A model generated the notes under the pieces. That model saw nothing but the letters and a program-made list of their open reading frames with translations. It was not told the DNA's origin and made no database searches. From contig NC_088780.1 of assembly GCF_958450345.1 (NCBI RefSeq), positions 125,750,226 through 125,814,225 on the forward strand: a stretch of 64,000 bases of DNA, given 5' to 3'. This DNA comes from Calliphora vicina (taxonomy: Eukaryota > Arthropoda > Insecta > Diptera > Calliphoridae). Positions 31,651 to 43,975 of this stretch are shown piece by piece. The position numbers were made by a program, and so were the translations under genes. Within the stretch, counting starts at the first letter, position 1, and each line of letters opens with the position of its first letter.

Positions 31651-33660
31651 TATTGATGGCGTATCTTTTGAACGCGGTTTTTGTTTTTAATAACTTTATA
31701 TGTAATTTTGAAGGGACATATCTGTTATTTATTCTCACTTAGTTATTGAACATTATAACGTTTTTTTTTTTTTTGCTTCGAATATGTTGATTTTTGTGCC
31801 AACAAAGCTGCTTTACTTCTTTAATTTGCCAAAAAAAAGTGCCGCTGAAGCATACTGATTGGTCACCAATGCTTATGGTGAATGTATTCCGTCGGTTTCA
31901 ACGTGCGAGAGATGGTTTGTTCGATTCAGAAGTGTTGATTTTGACACGGAAGACAAAGATCGCTCTGGCCAGCCAAAAAAGTTTGAAGAGCAGGAAATAG
32001 AGGCTCCTTGAAGATAGAAGAAAAACTCAACAAGAGCTTGCAAAGTCATTGGGAGCTACTCAAGCAGCAATTTCAAAACGTTTGCGAGCAGTAGGATTCA
32101 TCCAAAACACAGTGGTTTAGAAACTTTTTTTTTGGAAATAATTCGGTATCTTGGGAACTATTGGAGATATTTTTACCAAATTTCACACGGTTTGAGCTGA
32201 TGTGATTTCTAGTACAAATTTGTCAAAGGGGGCAAGGTTTGTGGAACTTCTGTGGAGTAAATAAAGCCCTTTTATATAAGTATTTGATATTGTTGAAAAT
32301 GTTATGATTTGAGGATTGATAATTTAGTAAAATTAAATAATTTTATAAAATTTTGGGACTTCATTTACCTTAAAAACTAAAAAAATTATAATATTGTGAT
32401 TTTCCACGAATAAAAATATAAAATTTTAACAGTTAAAGATATCATAACAAAATTTAGAACCAATATAGACTCAAATGTCCTTAAATCAATGGCATTCGAA
32501 TTTTTGACATTTTTTATTTTTAAATACAGAAATTCCTAAAACGGGGAAAATGTGTTCCAAAAACTGAGTTTTTTTAAGAATAGTGCCTACTGTGACGTTA
32601 TTTACCTTGTGATAGTAAAACCACTTAGTAAGTATTTAAGTAACATGTGGGGTTATACAAATATGAAGCATTTTCGTGGATCGGTGCTTTGCCTTTTTAG
32701 AATTTTTTACTCAAAACGAAATTTTTTTTTAAAAATTGGCCAAGTTTGGATAAGTCTGGGGGTGATATGTCCGCTTAAGTGAGTCAATTTTTTTTTACAC
32801 GCTTTTGCATTAAGTTATCTTTCCGGATCATATACAAATTTTATTTAGTCCCGAAGAAAAATTTTTTCTACAAAAGCAAAAATATATGGGCTTTTTTGGG
32901 AAAAAACAAATTCAAATTTTGGATGCGTACAACTTTTGCTTTTATTTTATTTAGAATTTTATCACCAATATAGCTGATATTTTAAAAATAAATTTCGACC
33001 ATTCGTAGGCCCGCCATATCTAAAAAGATCGAGCAAAATTAAAAAAAAAATAAATCAATAAACCTGAATACCTCTTCAACTAATAGAGATAACCTACACT
33101 TGTAAGGGTATTTTTTGTAGACCTTCAAAAGGACTATTTATCATAAATGGATTTTTGGCGATTTTTTTAAAAAATTTGAGACCCGAGTTGACCAAATTTG
33201 AGGGGCTACGCACTGGCCCCCATTATCGCTAGGAAGCTGAACAAACGTAAATCAACTCGAAAACACCTCAGCTCAAACCATGTGAAATTAACAATATCTC
33301 AAATAGTTCCCAAGATACCGAATTATTTCCAAACAAAAAGTTTCTAAACCACTGTGGCGAATGGAGGGAAATTGTTTACCATACAAACTGAAGCCGAGAG
33401 ACCTTGAAAGACGATTTTGCATGTGCGAAAGAATGCTTGAAAGCTATAAAAGAAAATAATTTTTGCACTAAATTATTACATGCGATTAAAAATGGATCCA
33501 TTACGATAAGGTGAAGTGCAAGATATCGTATGTGAAGTCCGGCCAAATTGCCCAATCGACACTAAAACCAAATATCAATGGCGCTAAGGTAATGCTTTAT
33601 ATTTGGTGGGACCAAACGGTTCCTATCTATTATAAGCTGCTGAAATCTCTGAGATGATCT
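31651..33660 (+). pseudogene. mariner remnant, copy 3, split by a 1.25 kb element
   Basis: The first part (31651-32107) starts GATGGCGTATCTTTTGAACG as in copy 1 and encodes NAYGECIPSV..., CERWFVRFRSV, DFDTEDKDRSGQPKK. The second part (33357-33660) holds PYKLKPRDLERRF-type remains and NINGAKVMLYIWWDQ before decaying. Multiple stops occur. Confidence 0.8.
32108..33356. mobile_element. CACAGTGG-ended TIR element inside mariner
   Basis: Terminal inverted repeats of at least 64 bp (CACAGTGGTTTAGAAACTTT..., continuing GGAAATAATTCGGTATCTTG) bound 1249 bp. Outside lie the two halves of mariner copy 3, so the boundaries are firm. No target duplication is evident. The inside has only short frames (such as 32552..32782) without recognised transposase motifs. 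Short relatives end CACAGTGG at 12658 and 55528. Confidence 0.85.
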
Positions 33661-34544
33661 GGCCAGATAATGCACAGATTATACAGATATGAATCAGCTG
33701 ATTCCAGTAATTCAAAATGGTTGTGGTTTGGAAAGAGCGACAAATATATTTCACACTCGTGGCCTATTCACAATTGTACTTATTTTCTCGCTCTGTAAAA
33801 ATACATTCGAATCCGGATTTTTACAATAGAAAATGCAATTTTTCGAATAACCCGAAAACCTGGTTTTTATAAAAAATCGTGTTTTTTAATATTCTATGGA
33901 TAATATAAACTTATTCAATCGTTTATCTCATTTAAGAGACTTCTGCAATTCTAATGAATATATGTAAATCTTTTCAACATGCTAATAACATTTATTTACT
34001 TTTAGGTTTTTATTTAATTACTGGCAATTTTCAAACAAATTGTTTATCACTTTTTGGGGAAAAAAAATACTAATGGCACCACATGTATAGAGCGTGTTGT
34101 TTTTATTTAAAATCAATTTGTTAATACTCGTAGATAAATCAGTTATTTGTATAAAACCTGTTTGTATTTCATATTATTTTTATCAAAATTTTTTCAAATA
34201 AAATTTGCATTTTAAATAGTTCGTAATTTGAATAAATTATTCATTTTATGAGCCTTCAATTGTATAAAAAGAGGGAGTAAAGGAATTTGTTTGTTCAGTT
34301 ATTTAATCAATTTGTAATGTACATAACTTATTTTTTATTTTGTGGATGGAATTGTAAGTTAGAATATTGGGATAAGATCGAGAGAAATGTTCATTTGGAG
34401 ATTCTTAAATTATTATATTATCCAGCTTCAAACAAGTATAAGAAAGGCTGTCATCCAAAGACTTTTAATTTCTAACTGGGGTTTTATAGTACAAATCAAT
34501 GAATGCTAATTAATGTTAACTATATTAGGACAAAATGAATTAGC
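33661..34544. other. intron without recognised features
   Basis: AT-rich; no gene or bounded repeat. Confidence 0.3.
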
Positions 34545-35272
34545 TGATTGATTTGGCTGATTTCAATTTATATATTTTGGGTCATTTGATACGTATGTGC
34601 TTTAGTAGTGCAGAGTGGAGTCAATTGGTTACTTTATACATCCCAGGTAATGTAGTGGGAAGACAATTTTCACTTAAGTATCTCTAAATAATCTAGAGTG
34701 TAGTCACATTAAACGTTTATTTTGTACTGCACTTTTTTATGAGTAATTCGTACAAACTGGTTTCATACAAATTGTTTTGATATAATTCACATACAGTTTA
34801 TTTTCTTGTTGCTTAAGTATACTGACATTTCATGTAACCTATCGTAAAGGCAATTGTCCCTTTAGTGTCTCTAAGTAACCTAAAATGTAGTCACTTTAAA
34901 CGTTTATTTGGTACTTCACTTTAGAAAGTAGTTGGGGAGTTTTTGGAGGATGATTTGTTTACAAACAACCGGTTATCCGACTGTCTATGTGATGTTTTTT
35001 TAACTGACTATTTGAGGTCAATTAGCACCCGTACATGTAAAAATAATTAGTTATGCAGCTGATCAAGTTACCAAATAGGTAGCTATAAAGGTAACTCACT
35101 TTATGTAATCAGTATGTGAATCCACTGCTTTGACTACTTTGGACCAGCTATTAGACAGTCTCACTGTAATACAAAAGGGTAAATTGATCCTTGATTAGTC
35201 ACTAGTAACTAGTTGCCACCCTAAAAGATAAGTAAAATTACTAGTTCGGGACAATCTCCTAAGACTGCTGGA
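34545..35272 (-). mobile_element. CCCAGCAGTT-family element, copy 2
   Basis: In the opposite orientation to 16369..17155 it shares AGACTGTCTAATAGCTGGTC, TGGATTCACATACTG and GTGACTACACTCTAGATTA. It contains an internal duplication of the CACTTTAAACGTTTAT block. The end is AGACTGCTGG. Confidence 0.75.
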
Positions 35273-36039
35273 TTACTAGTGTTTGTTGCGGCGAATACTA
35301 CAACAAACGTAAAAACATCAGGCAGATTTAAAAGCTCCAGCCAACATAAACAAATTGCATATGGTTTTTGTAAATGTTGTAGAATTGGTTGCACCTTATA
35401 ATTAATTCGCCATTATTATTGTGATCATTAGCTTCTCAAAATAAAACCAATAATATTAGATTAAAAATCTCTATGAATGCGCTAATTTGCTATAAAATTT
35501 ATTTAGGCAAGTTTAACACCCATTCAAATGTCTATCACTGTCTGTTAAAATATAGTACGGAGATCAAACTCCATCTTGCTAACACTCCCAATTGGTGTGA
35601 TTTCCTAAGAAATTCGAATGTTCTGTCGATTCTTCCTTATCTTCGTTTGGTATTGAAAAATTACTCATTTTATTTAAAACTATAATAAAATTTAAAGTAA
35701 TTTAAGAGATTTGCAACAAAATGTTGTTTCACTGTTATCTAAAATTCAATAAATATAATCGCTTTTAATTAATAAGGGTTCTATGCTACTTGGTCGTTGT
35801 TGCCAAAATATAGGTTAATCATTATTTTGTATTTGTTATAATCAGCATTTTTTTGCTAATTAAATTGAGTAGAATGACTGGCAAAACACCTAAATGTTTT
35901 ACTTAATTGTTAATTTGTTAATACTTAGTTTAAAAAAAACCAACTTTTATTTTAATAAATAAACATCTGTCTACAAATTTCAATTATTATAGCCTACACC
36001 AAATCATGTTTTTAGTAAGAAACATCAAAGACCCTGATT
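35273..36039. other. intron without recognised features
   Basis: AT-rich; no gene found. Confidence 0.3.
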
Positions 36040-36390
36040 GTTACTCATTAAAGCTTATGGTGAATGTGTTCTATTGGATGGTTTTTTTGGTTCAGAAGTG
36101 GTGATCAGCAATTTAAAAACTTTCGCGAAAAGCAGGGAAATAGGGTACCATACGAATTGACGAGATACCATGAAAGCCGATTGTTTTAGCATCGAATCAT
36201 TACGTGCGATGAAAAATTGATCAATTACGATAAAAAGATGTGTAAGAGATCGTACGTGAAGCCCGTCCAACCAGCCGAATCGACAAATATCCATGGCGCT
36301 AAGCTAATCCTTGGCATTTGTGGAAAAGGGTTCTATCTATTATGAGCTGCTGAAATCTGGCCAGACCATCAAAGGGACATTATTAACCCT
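36040..36390 (+). pseudogene. mariner remnant, copy 4, heavily deleted
   Basis: Traces GKQGNRVPYELTRYHESR, HRIITCDEKLINYDKK (first Asp) and NIHGAKLILGICGK are in order but shifted. The C-terminus is gone. Confidence 0.72.
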
Positions 36391-36890
36391 TTTATATCTG
36401 GGGTCAAAATTGTCCAATACATTAAAGTTAGACCTCTGCACTAAAAATGATAAATAAATGAAATGTATAGTACTATTGGACCATATCTAGGGTTTTTATG
36501 CCGGGAATTCCCGGTACAAATTTCCCGGGAATTTTGCCAATTTTTTACTACCCGATTCCTGGGATTTTTAGTCGGGAATCCCGGGATTTAAAAACTGACG
36601 AAAATACATAGAAAACAAGTTAGAACTCTATTTTTTTCACCAAAAAACATTGAAAAGTTTTTTACAGTTTTTGCTTATATCTTGGCAATAATAAACCGCT
36701 TTTTATAATTATTTATTTAGGGTTTTCGTAATAAAATTTAAAAATAGAATTCATTATTTATAGAATTTATTTCTTATTGAATCATTCTTTAAATTTCTTC
36801 TTCAAATCCATAACAAAATACACTCAAAACTTTATTAAATGATTAAATTTTCTTCAATTTAAATCTAGTACAAAAAGGTTTAAGACCATT

Positions 36891-37526
36891 TTTATACCCT
36901 TCACCATGAGTGGCAAGGGTATATATAAGTTTGTCATTCCGTTTGTAATTTCTACATTTTTCATTTCCGACCCTATAAAGTATATATATTCTGGATCCTT
37001 ATAGATAGCGGAGTCGATTAAGCCATGTCCGTCTGTCTGTCTGTTGAAATCAATTTTCTGAAGACCCCAGATATCTTCGGGATCCAAATCTTCAATAATT
37101 CTGTCAGACATGCTTTCGAGAATTTTGCTATTTAAAATCAGCAAAATCGGTCCACAAATGGCTGAGATATGAGGAAAAAACCAAGACAACCTCGATTTTT
37201 GACCTATTTTTGACCTATATCTGGATTACTAAGGCATTAATATAGACAATATGGATATCTAATGATAGATATTTCAAAGACATTTGCAACGTATATAAGA
37301 CCATGGACCTACAATGGGTCAAAATCGGAAAAAAAAAATTTTAACCCGAATTTTTTTTTTCAAAAAAAAATTTAAAAGACAAAAAAAAAATTTTTGAAAA
37401 AAAAAAATTTAAAATAACAATCGAAAAAAATTTTTTTCCAAAAAATTAAAAAATTAAATTTTGTTTATAATTTGGTGAAGGGTATATAAGATTCGGCACA
37501 GCCGAATATAGCACTCTTACTTGTTT
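36891..37526 (-). repeat. dispersed repeat, full copy
   Basis: It runs from TATACCCTTCACCATGAGTG to CGGCACAGCCGAATATAGCA and TCTTACTTGTTT. The frame 36854..37189 is the complement of this repeat and not a gene. Confidence 0.82.
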
Positions 37527-37572
37527 CAATTAATTTTGTAAATGATTTGATTTAACAAAAATTTAATCATTC

Positions 37573-37738
37573 AAAGTTTGAATAAATTCTGTTATTAATT
37601 AACAAAGGCTTTGGAATGAATCTAAAAAATTAAATATTAGGAATGGATTTATTTTAAAGTTTGAATAAATTCTGTTATTAATTAACAAAGGCTTTGGAAT
37701 GAATCTAAAAAAATAAATATTAGGAATGGATTTATGGA
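37573..37738. repeat. 83-bp tandem duplication
   Basis: Two adjacent 83-bp units (37573-37655, 37656-37738) differ by one or two bases. Confidence 0.85.
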
Positions 37739-37989
37739 ATGAAAGGCTGACATTTTTTAATTACGGATTAAGATTTTAGTGAATTAAGCGCAGATTTTAT
37801 TAATTAATTCGAAGCTCTGATATTTAATAATTATAACACTAAGTTTTTATATGAAATTTGGCTATACTATTCCTAATTTACAGTCTCATTATATATTTCG
37901 GGAATTGCCGGGTACCCGGGAATGTAGAAAAATTTTTCTGATTCCCGGGAATCAAAAAAGGTCGGGAAATTAGAAACCCTAACTATATC

Positions 37990-38914
37990 TACACAGAAAA
38001 AAATGTTAACAGTTATTAAGTAATTGAAATTTTTTTTTTGAAATATGATTTAAATTTTCAATAATTTTATAATTGAATATGTATTCTAATACTCATATCA
38101 ACAATTTCTTTTAGATATTTATTAACAATTTCAGTTGTTAAAATTCAATAGGAATATTATATTGAAAGTAACAAAAATAAATGTGTCAAGAAAATATAAA
38201 TAAAAGAAAAATATAAACATTTTGTTGTTTCATAAAAAATATGTTTTCTTTTGCGAATTATAAAGAAATTGGTGTATTCCAGATGGTAAGTTGAATCTGT
38301 AACTATATACAGCAAAAAATGGACATCGATTTTATATAGAAAACACTTTTTTCAACAGGATTTTGGTGGTCTCTAGTCAACATCAAATGCGTCTAATAAG
38401 AATGCGTCATTTAAGAACAATACTAGAGGAAGAATCTGTATAACCGTTCGTGGAAGGTGATACTGACATGTATTTTGTACCAGTTCAAAAGGTGAGATAA
38501 TGGATATAACAAGCTTCAACTTTATATTTTAAATTTATATACATATGTCATTATTAAAATAAATTGTAAATTTTTTTATAAAAATGAAAACAACAATTAA
38601 AACCATCAAATGCATTTTTAATTAATATAAGAAAAAGCTATTGCAGATATATATAATTAACTATTAACAATATAATTATTTAAAGTTACAAACCTATTGT
38701 TAAAATTTTACTGTTGACTATTAACAAATTTTTTGTTTAATTTCACAAACTCGTTGTTAAAACATATTGTTGAGAGTTAACAATTTTAAGTAACAAAAAT
38801 ATTTTTAGTATCTACAAAATCGGTTGTTGGTGCCTTTTCAATTAAAAAAATAATTGTATTGACGAATATGGTAATTAATATGACAATTTATTTGTCGTAA
38901 TTTTTGTCTGTGTA
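37990..38914. mobile_element. TIR-like element with TACACAGAAAAAA ends
   Basis: ACACAGAAAAAAATG at the left and its rough complement TTTTTGTCTGTGT at the right bound about 925 bp. GTTAACA and TTGTTAA words recur throughout. No transposase frame. Confidence 0.55.
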
Positions 38915-38956
38915 TTAATAAAATAATATAATTTTTATTTGGATTTCATTAATACA

Positions 38957-39110
38957 TATATGAGGAGCAAAAAAAGTACTTTTTTGAAAATTTAAAAATT
39001 TTGGGAAATTGATTTTTTCTATAAGATTTCAACTCAAATATAAAAATACCAAAAAATAAATTTGTAAAAAAAATCGAAAAAGTATTTTTTGTTCTGCGGC
39101 TCCTCATATA
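38957..39110. mobile_element. MITE with TATATGAGGAGC ends
   Basis: TATATGAGGAGC and GCTCCTCATATA are exact inverted ends of a 154-bp unit, with inner AAAAAGTACTTTTT and AAAAAGTATTTTTT arms. Confidence 0.72.
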
Positions 39111-39369
39111 TTAACCCGAAGTCAAAAATACAAAAATTCAAAACAATTTCGAATACATATGCACATATAAATTACTCTATAATTATTGTAAAATTATTTG
39201 ATAATTTATAACACGTCAACTAAATGGGACCACTCAAAATCGAAATAGTTCAATGTAAGAGCCACCCTAATGTATATAATCATAGTATTATTTCCAACTA
39301 ATGTAAACAATTCAACCCTTTTCTGTTAAATTTATTATTTTAGTGCGACAATAAAACAAATATACATAT

Positions 39370-39612
39370 GTACATATAATATGATCAGACATGGAAATGC
39401 TGACACGATCATAGTTTTTTTAATACTATTTCATACCAATTTGATACTTTCAAAAACTGAACTATCGTATCAAAAAATAATTTCGATATCGTAATTATAA
39501 CAAAATGCACTAAATTTCATGCTCGATATCGAATTCCGTAATCTCAAATAAGAAAATTACGATCGATTTTACTCGATATCGAATGCGGTAATTCGGCCCC
39601 TGTTTCTGTATT
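39370..39612 (-). mobile_element. TCGATATCGA-rich element, copy 1
   Basis: Words TCGATATCGAATTCCG, ACTCGATATCGAATGCGG and TTTCGATATCG recur. It is related inverted to 48463..49160. The end is GGTAATTCGGCCCCTG. Confidence 0.6.
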
Positions 39613-39639
39613 GTATTTTTTCTAAAGTAAATTCTTTGT

Positions 39640-39920
39640 ATTATTGTATTTTCTATACAAATTATTGTGTATAACAGTATTTTCTATAGAAATTCGTACA
39701 TATAACAGTATTTTCAAATCTTGTGTATAACAGTATTTCCTATAAAAAATCTTGTGTATAACAGTATTTGCTATAGAAAATCTTGTGTATAAAAGTATTT
39801 TCTATTAAGAATAGTGTGTGCTGGAATAATTCCTATAAAACGTCTTATGTATAATAGTATTTTCTATAAATATCTTGTAGATAATAGTATTTTCTGTAGA
39901 TAATCTTGTGCACAACAGTA
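39640..39920. repeat. minisatellite, about 31-33 bp unit, block 1
   Basis: About nine units follow CTTGTGTATAACAGTATTTT then CTATAGAAAAT, with variation. Confidence 0.82.
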
Positions 39921-40090
39921 TACAGAACCTTAAAACAATTAACATGGGAAATATTTTTATTTCCATAGTAATTTTAATTAAATATAAGGTCGTTAATTAA
40001 TCTCTATTTCTTCTATGAGTAAAGTTTTCTTTAAGAAATATTAACCTTTCAATCAATTATATGGTATTTTTGAAAAATACCCAGATTTTA

Positions 40091-41619
40091 TGCAGTCAAA
40101 ATAATAGCACCATCTTAAGAAATTGTCGAAAAAATATAGAATATTTTTATTTTCGTTTTAAAAAATCGCCTTAAAATTATAATTTGATCTATTTATATCG
40201 AAATGAATAAAATTAAAAACAAAAAAATTAATTTTACTTATTCTAATTTTTTTAGTAACAAAAAAAGTGGTGTATATGTGAGCTCTAGTTTAAAAAATTA
40301 TGATTTCTGAACATACAAATTAGCTTAATTCAGAATAAAACTATTTATAGATATTTAGAAATGGTTTTAAAAAACATTGCGTGGAAATAAAAAAATAAAT
40401 TTTAGGTTGCACAACCGCTTATCACTTTTAATCGTAACATTCTTGGCCCACCGTTTCGTAAATCAGGCATTTATGTTCTGCACGGTGGTCAAAAGTGACG
40501 ACTAGTGTTGCAGTTATTCGCTGACCATTACAAGAACAAAATTTAAATTATTTAAATACTAGAAAAAGTTTCACCAATAACATTATAACATCCTCTATTA
40601 AAAGTAAAATTTCCAAAGTTGCATTACCATTTTTCAACATAATTAAACAAATTATATTGTTTGATGTCAGACTTCTATAGAATGTCCTCCGAATCCAATT
40701 TCAACCAAAATTTAAGATAATATATTCATCTTATCTTACAAACACACAGATTTTAAAATTATAGTTTGCTTGTGGTTTTTCTATTATAACATTCGAAGAA
40801 TATATTGAATACGTGGAATAAATAATTCAATCTTATATGATCAAATGCTTGATAAAATCATACTCAGATATAAATCAAAGAAATTATGACCATATGAATG
40901 ATCTATGAAATGATAAACTGACTAAAAGGTCAATGTCGTTGCACAGGATGTGATATCCCTAAACAGAATTTTATTAAAAACTAGTTGACTAGTCAAGTTT
41001 CACCTACCCACATACACCTGCCTGTTCTTATTTACTTGCAAATAAAATATCTAAATTTGTACTGCATACTTTAGGCAGCTTTTTTATTACAGTTGACTGG
41101 ACTCAAAAAAATTCCGAGTTTTACCCGGAATTTTTTAATTTTTTTTCTTTACAAACCATCTCCTGAAAATTTCGAATCGAATAAAAAAAAATCAGGCAAA
41201 AAAATTTTCAAAATTTTGAGAATCTTTATGGGTAGGAGGTGGTCGGTCTGTTTTTTCCCAAAAAAATACGAAAACAAAAGACAGCTATATTTTACTTTTA
41301 ATAATAACGTGTTAAGAACGTTACAAACCATAATAATTGTTACTAAATTAAATTTTGTCCTGGTTAATTTTTGTTTATTTTAATCGATTTCTATCTTGAC
41401 TTTTTGACTGATGAATTTCTTAGGTATTTATACCTACATATATCATGTAGTTTTTCTTTAAAATTTGAATCTAATTTTCAAAATTATTTTTAAGGTTTTA
41501 AAGTTTATTGAATTAAGTATAAATTTATACAAAAAAACAAAAATTAATTTAACAATTTTTACGCAATATTATTATATAACAATATGAAAGTCGTGGTGCT
41601 ATTATTTTGACCGCAGCTG
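40091..41619. mobile_element. Tc1-like TIR element without recognised transposase
   Basis: Ends TGCAGTCAAAATAATAGCAC and the complementary GTGCTATTATTTTGACCGCA bound about 1.53 kb, flanked by TA (40089-40090, 41620-41621). The left end lacks about four bases present at the right. It lies between two blocks of the same minisatellite. The 96-codon frame at 41093..41383 has no transposase motif. Confidence 0.75.
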
Positions 41620-41621
41620 TA

Positions 41622-41830
41622 CATAAATATTTTGTGAATAACATTATTTTCTATAGAAATCGTGTTTATAACAGTATTTTTCTATAGAAAATTTTGTATA
41701 TTTTCTATAGAAAATCCTGTGTATAACATTATTTTATATTCAAAATTTTATGAATAACAGTATTTCTATTAAGAATCTTGTGTATAACAGTATTTTATGT
41801 TGAAAATCTTGTGTATAACATTTAAATAAA
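41622..41830. repeat. minisatellite, block 2
   Basis: About six more units of the CTTGTGTATAACAGTATTTT repeat lie on the far side of the Tc1-like element. Confidence 0.8.
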
Positions 41831-43022
41831 TTAAATGTTATTTATAAACAAGTGTGTGCAAAAAGTACTATTTGAATATTTTCAAATTTTCCCAGCTCTG
41901 AAAACGAGTAGAATCAGCAAGAGGAGTAAGGGTATGAGCAATTTAACATTTTGCTAAAAATATATGTCAAATTACACCTTTTTTTATGTGTTTTATTAAT
42001 GTGTATTTTCGATTTTTCCAGTTGTAAACTTCAATGGACTGCAAAGAATAAAATAAATACAAGCCATAATTAACACATCGTCATTCGTTTTTTCCACGAA
42101 TTAGTGACGCGTATCCATAAATTAATGAAATTTTTTTTGTTCATATGATTTTGAGAATAAAATATATTATTAAATATACTATGTAGGTATTTAGCTGGCT
42201 ATTGAGTAATTGAGAAAGAATAGACAATTTATTTATAACAAAAAGAGCTGTACAAATTGTGGTACAAATAATTAGAGAGAATTCGGAATAATTTGTTTTG
42301 TGTTTGTATAAAAATTTACACATTTTTTTAGGAGCGAGGCAGAGAGACACATTTTTTTCACAATGTGGTTCTAATCGAAAATCAAGCACAAGAGAGCAAA
42401 TTTTTAATTATTTACAATACTTTTATTGTTTTTTATAACTCTGATATTTTTAGTAGAACGATTCTGAAAATATACAAACAAAGCACAATTAGGCGGGAGT
42501 CTCAAAATGAGTGACTTTATAAGTTCAGTGAGATATTTTAATAAATTATTGGTTTTTGTTTTCTAATTTATTTAAAAATGCGATCATTAAAGTTTTATCA
42601 TTTGTGTTTTCATTTATTTATATTATTTACTTATTTATTTGTTATTTTTAATCATCTTTGAAATACTATTCTATAGCTCTTTGCTCTTAAATAACAATAA
42701 TATTTTTATTTAAAACGTAAATTGTTGTGAATACGATAAGTACGAACGAACCATTGACAGCAGTAATTTGAATGATTACTATGCACGTCGCGATTTGTTA
42801 AAGTTATTTTGAATCATAGGTTCAAGTATGTAAATTAGTATTTAAATATTTGGGAGATAAATATTTTAAATTCTCTCCAACGCGAAATACATACATATCT
42901 GTGGACTTTTGACAAAACAATTTAAGTGGAAAAGGAGAGCGTAAAAATTTTATTTGGCAAAAGTTCACTGATATAATAATAATATTTACTTACTTTATTC
43001 ATAATCAATGTTTTATTTTATT
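41831..43022. other. intron without recognised features
   Basis: AT-rich; the small frames lack domains and no bounded repeat was seen. Confidence 0.3.
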
Positions 43023-43362
43023 ATACCCTTAACCTTCGTGAGAAATTTCCGAAGCCCCCAAATAACATACATACACGATTCATACATCAATATCTCCGGA
43101 ATTCTTCCGGCTCGGTTGCTATTTAAAATCGAGAAAATCGGTCCACAAATATTTTCTAACCCGAATTTTTTTTCACCAAAAGTTTTTTTTTGCTAAATAT
43201 TAAAAAAATTTAAAAAACCAAAAAAAAAAAATTTAAAAAAAAACAATTTGGAAAAAAAAATTTGTTTACATAAAAATATTGAAAATTTTTATTTTGAAGT
43301 ATAATTTGGTGAAGGTTATATAAGATTCTACACAGCCGAATATAGCACTTCTACTTGTTTTT
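43023..43362 (-). repeat. dispersed repeat, deleted copy
   Basis: Both ends are present (TATACCCTTAACCTTC and ACAGCCGAATATAGCA) but about 250 bp of the middle is lost. Confidence 0.75.
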
Positions 43363-43975
43363 AGTTTATAATTTCTTATTTTTATGAAATAATTCAATAT
43401 TATTTAATTATATTTTCATTAAAAATCTAAATAAAATGATGTAGCTTCACCTTCTCGTCAAGTCCTGTAGCCAGTCAGATTTCTCCGAAATATACTTTGC
43501 AGACCATACATTACAGATGCATTCCATTTTTATCGAATGTTGGATCTAAATAGAATTAAATATATCTTGCATCGTTTTAAAAACAGAAACACTTGAATGA
43601 TTTCTTCAACTCTTGATTGAAGTCCATCAAAAGCGTCGGTTTTGTTTAGTCGGCTAATGTCTCGTTTGGCGAATTGGCAGCTCCAGACTTATTTGGTGTT
43701 TTGCTATCGAAGAGCATATTCGAAAAGTGAAAGATATATTAAAGTGTTACAGAGTAAATAGAACATTGTGTAAACTTGATGGTGTCTTTTTCGAATCGTA
43801 AGTAAGTAATCTAAACAAATAAAACTATTTTTAACTCTCAGTGATTAACAATGTTCTAAAATTTTAAAATACAATTAAAATCTGTATAATTAGTGTAAAA
43901 ACTATCGATTGGTTTTCTTATCATGTTTGATAGCATATGCGAGTCAAAACATTATTTTATCAGTTTTAATACAAT
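43363..43975. other. GC-richer unassigned segment
   Basis: 43440-43760 is less AT-rich than its surroundings, with no splice-flanked frame on either strand. It could be regulatory DNA or an old transposon piece; neither can be shown. Confidence 0.25.

Larger units (their letters stand above)
36490..37979. mobile_element. TA-flanked element with GGGTTTTTATGCCGGG end
   Basis: The left end GGGTTTTTATGCCGGGAATT and right end GGGAAATTAGAAACCC are inverted, flanked by TA (36488-36489, 37980-37981). Palindromes CCCGGGAATTCCCGG crowd both ends. No transposase. It hosts the dispersed repeat at 36891..37526 and an 83-bp tandem duplication. Confidence 0.75.

Noticed and set aside
36854..37189. 111-codon minus-strand frame
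   Set aside because: It follows a dispersed repeat present in many copies; other copies have stops in this frame.
39640..39920. Tandem 31-33 bp repeats as a CRISPR-like array
   Set aside because: The whole unit repeats head to tail, so it is a minisatellite.
41093..41383. 96-codon frame within the Tc1-like element
   Set aside because: No catalytic Asp blocks or helix-turn-helix; Lys/Phe-rich composition follows from A/T runs.
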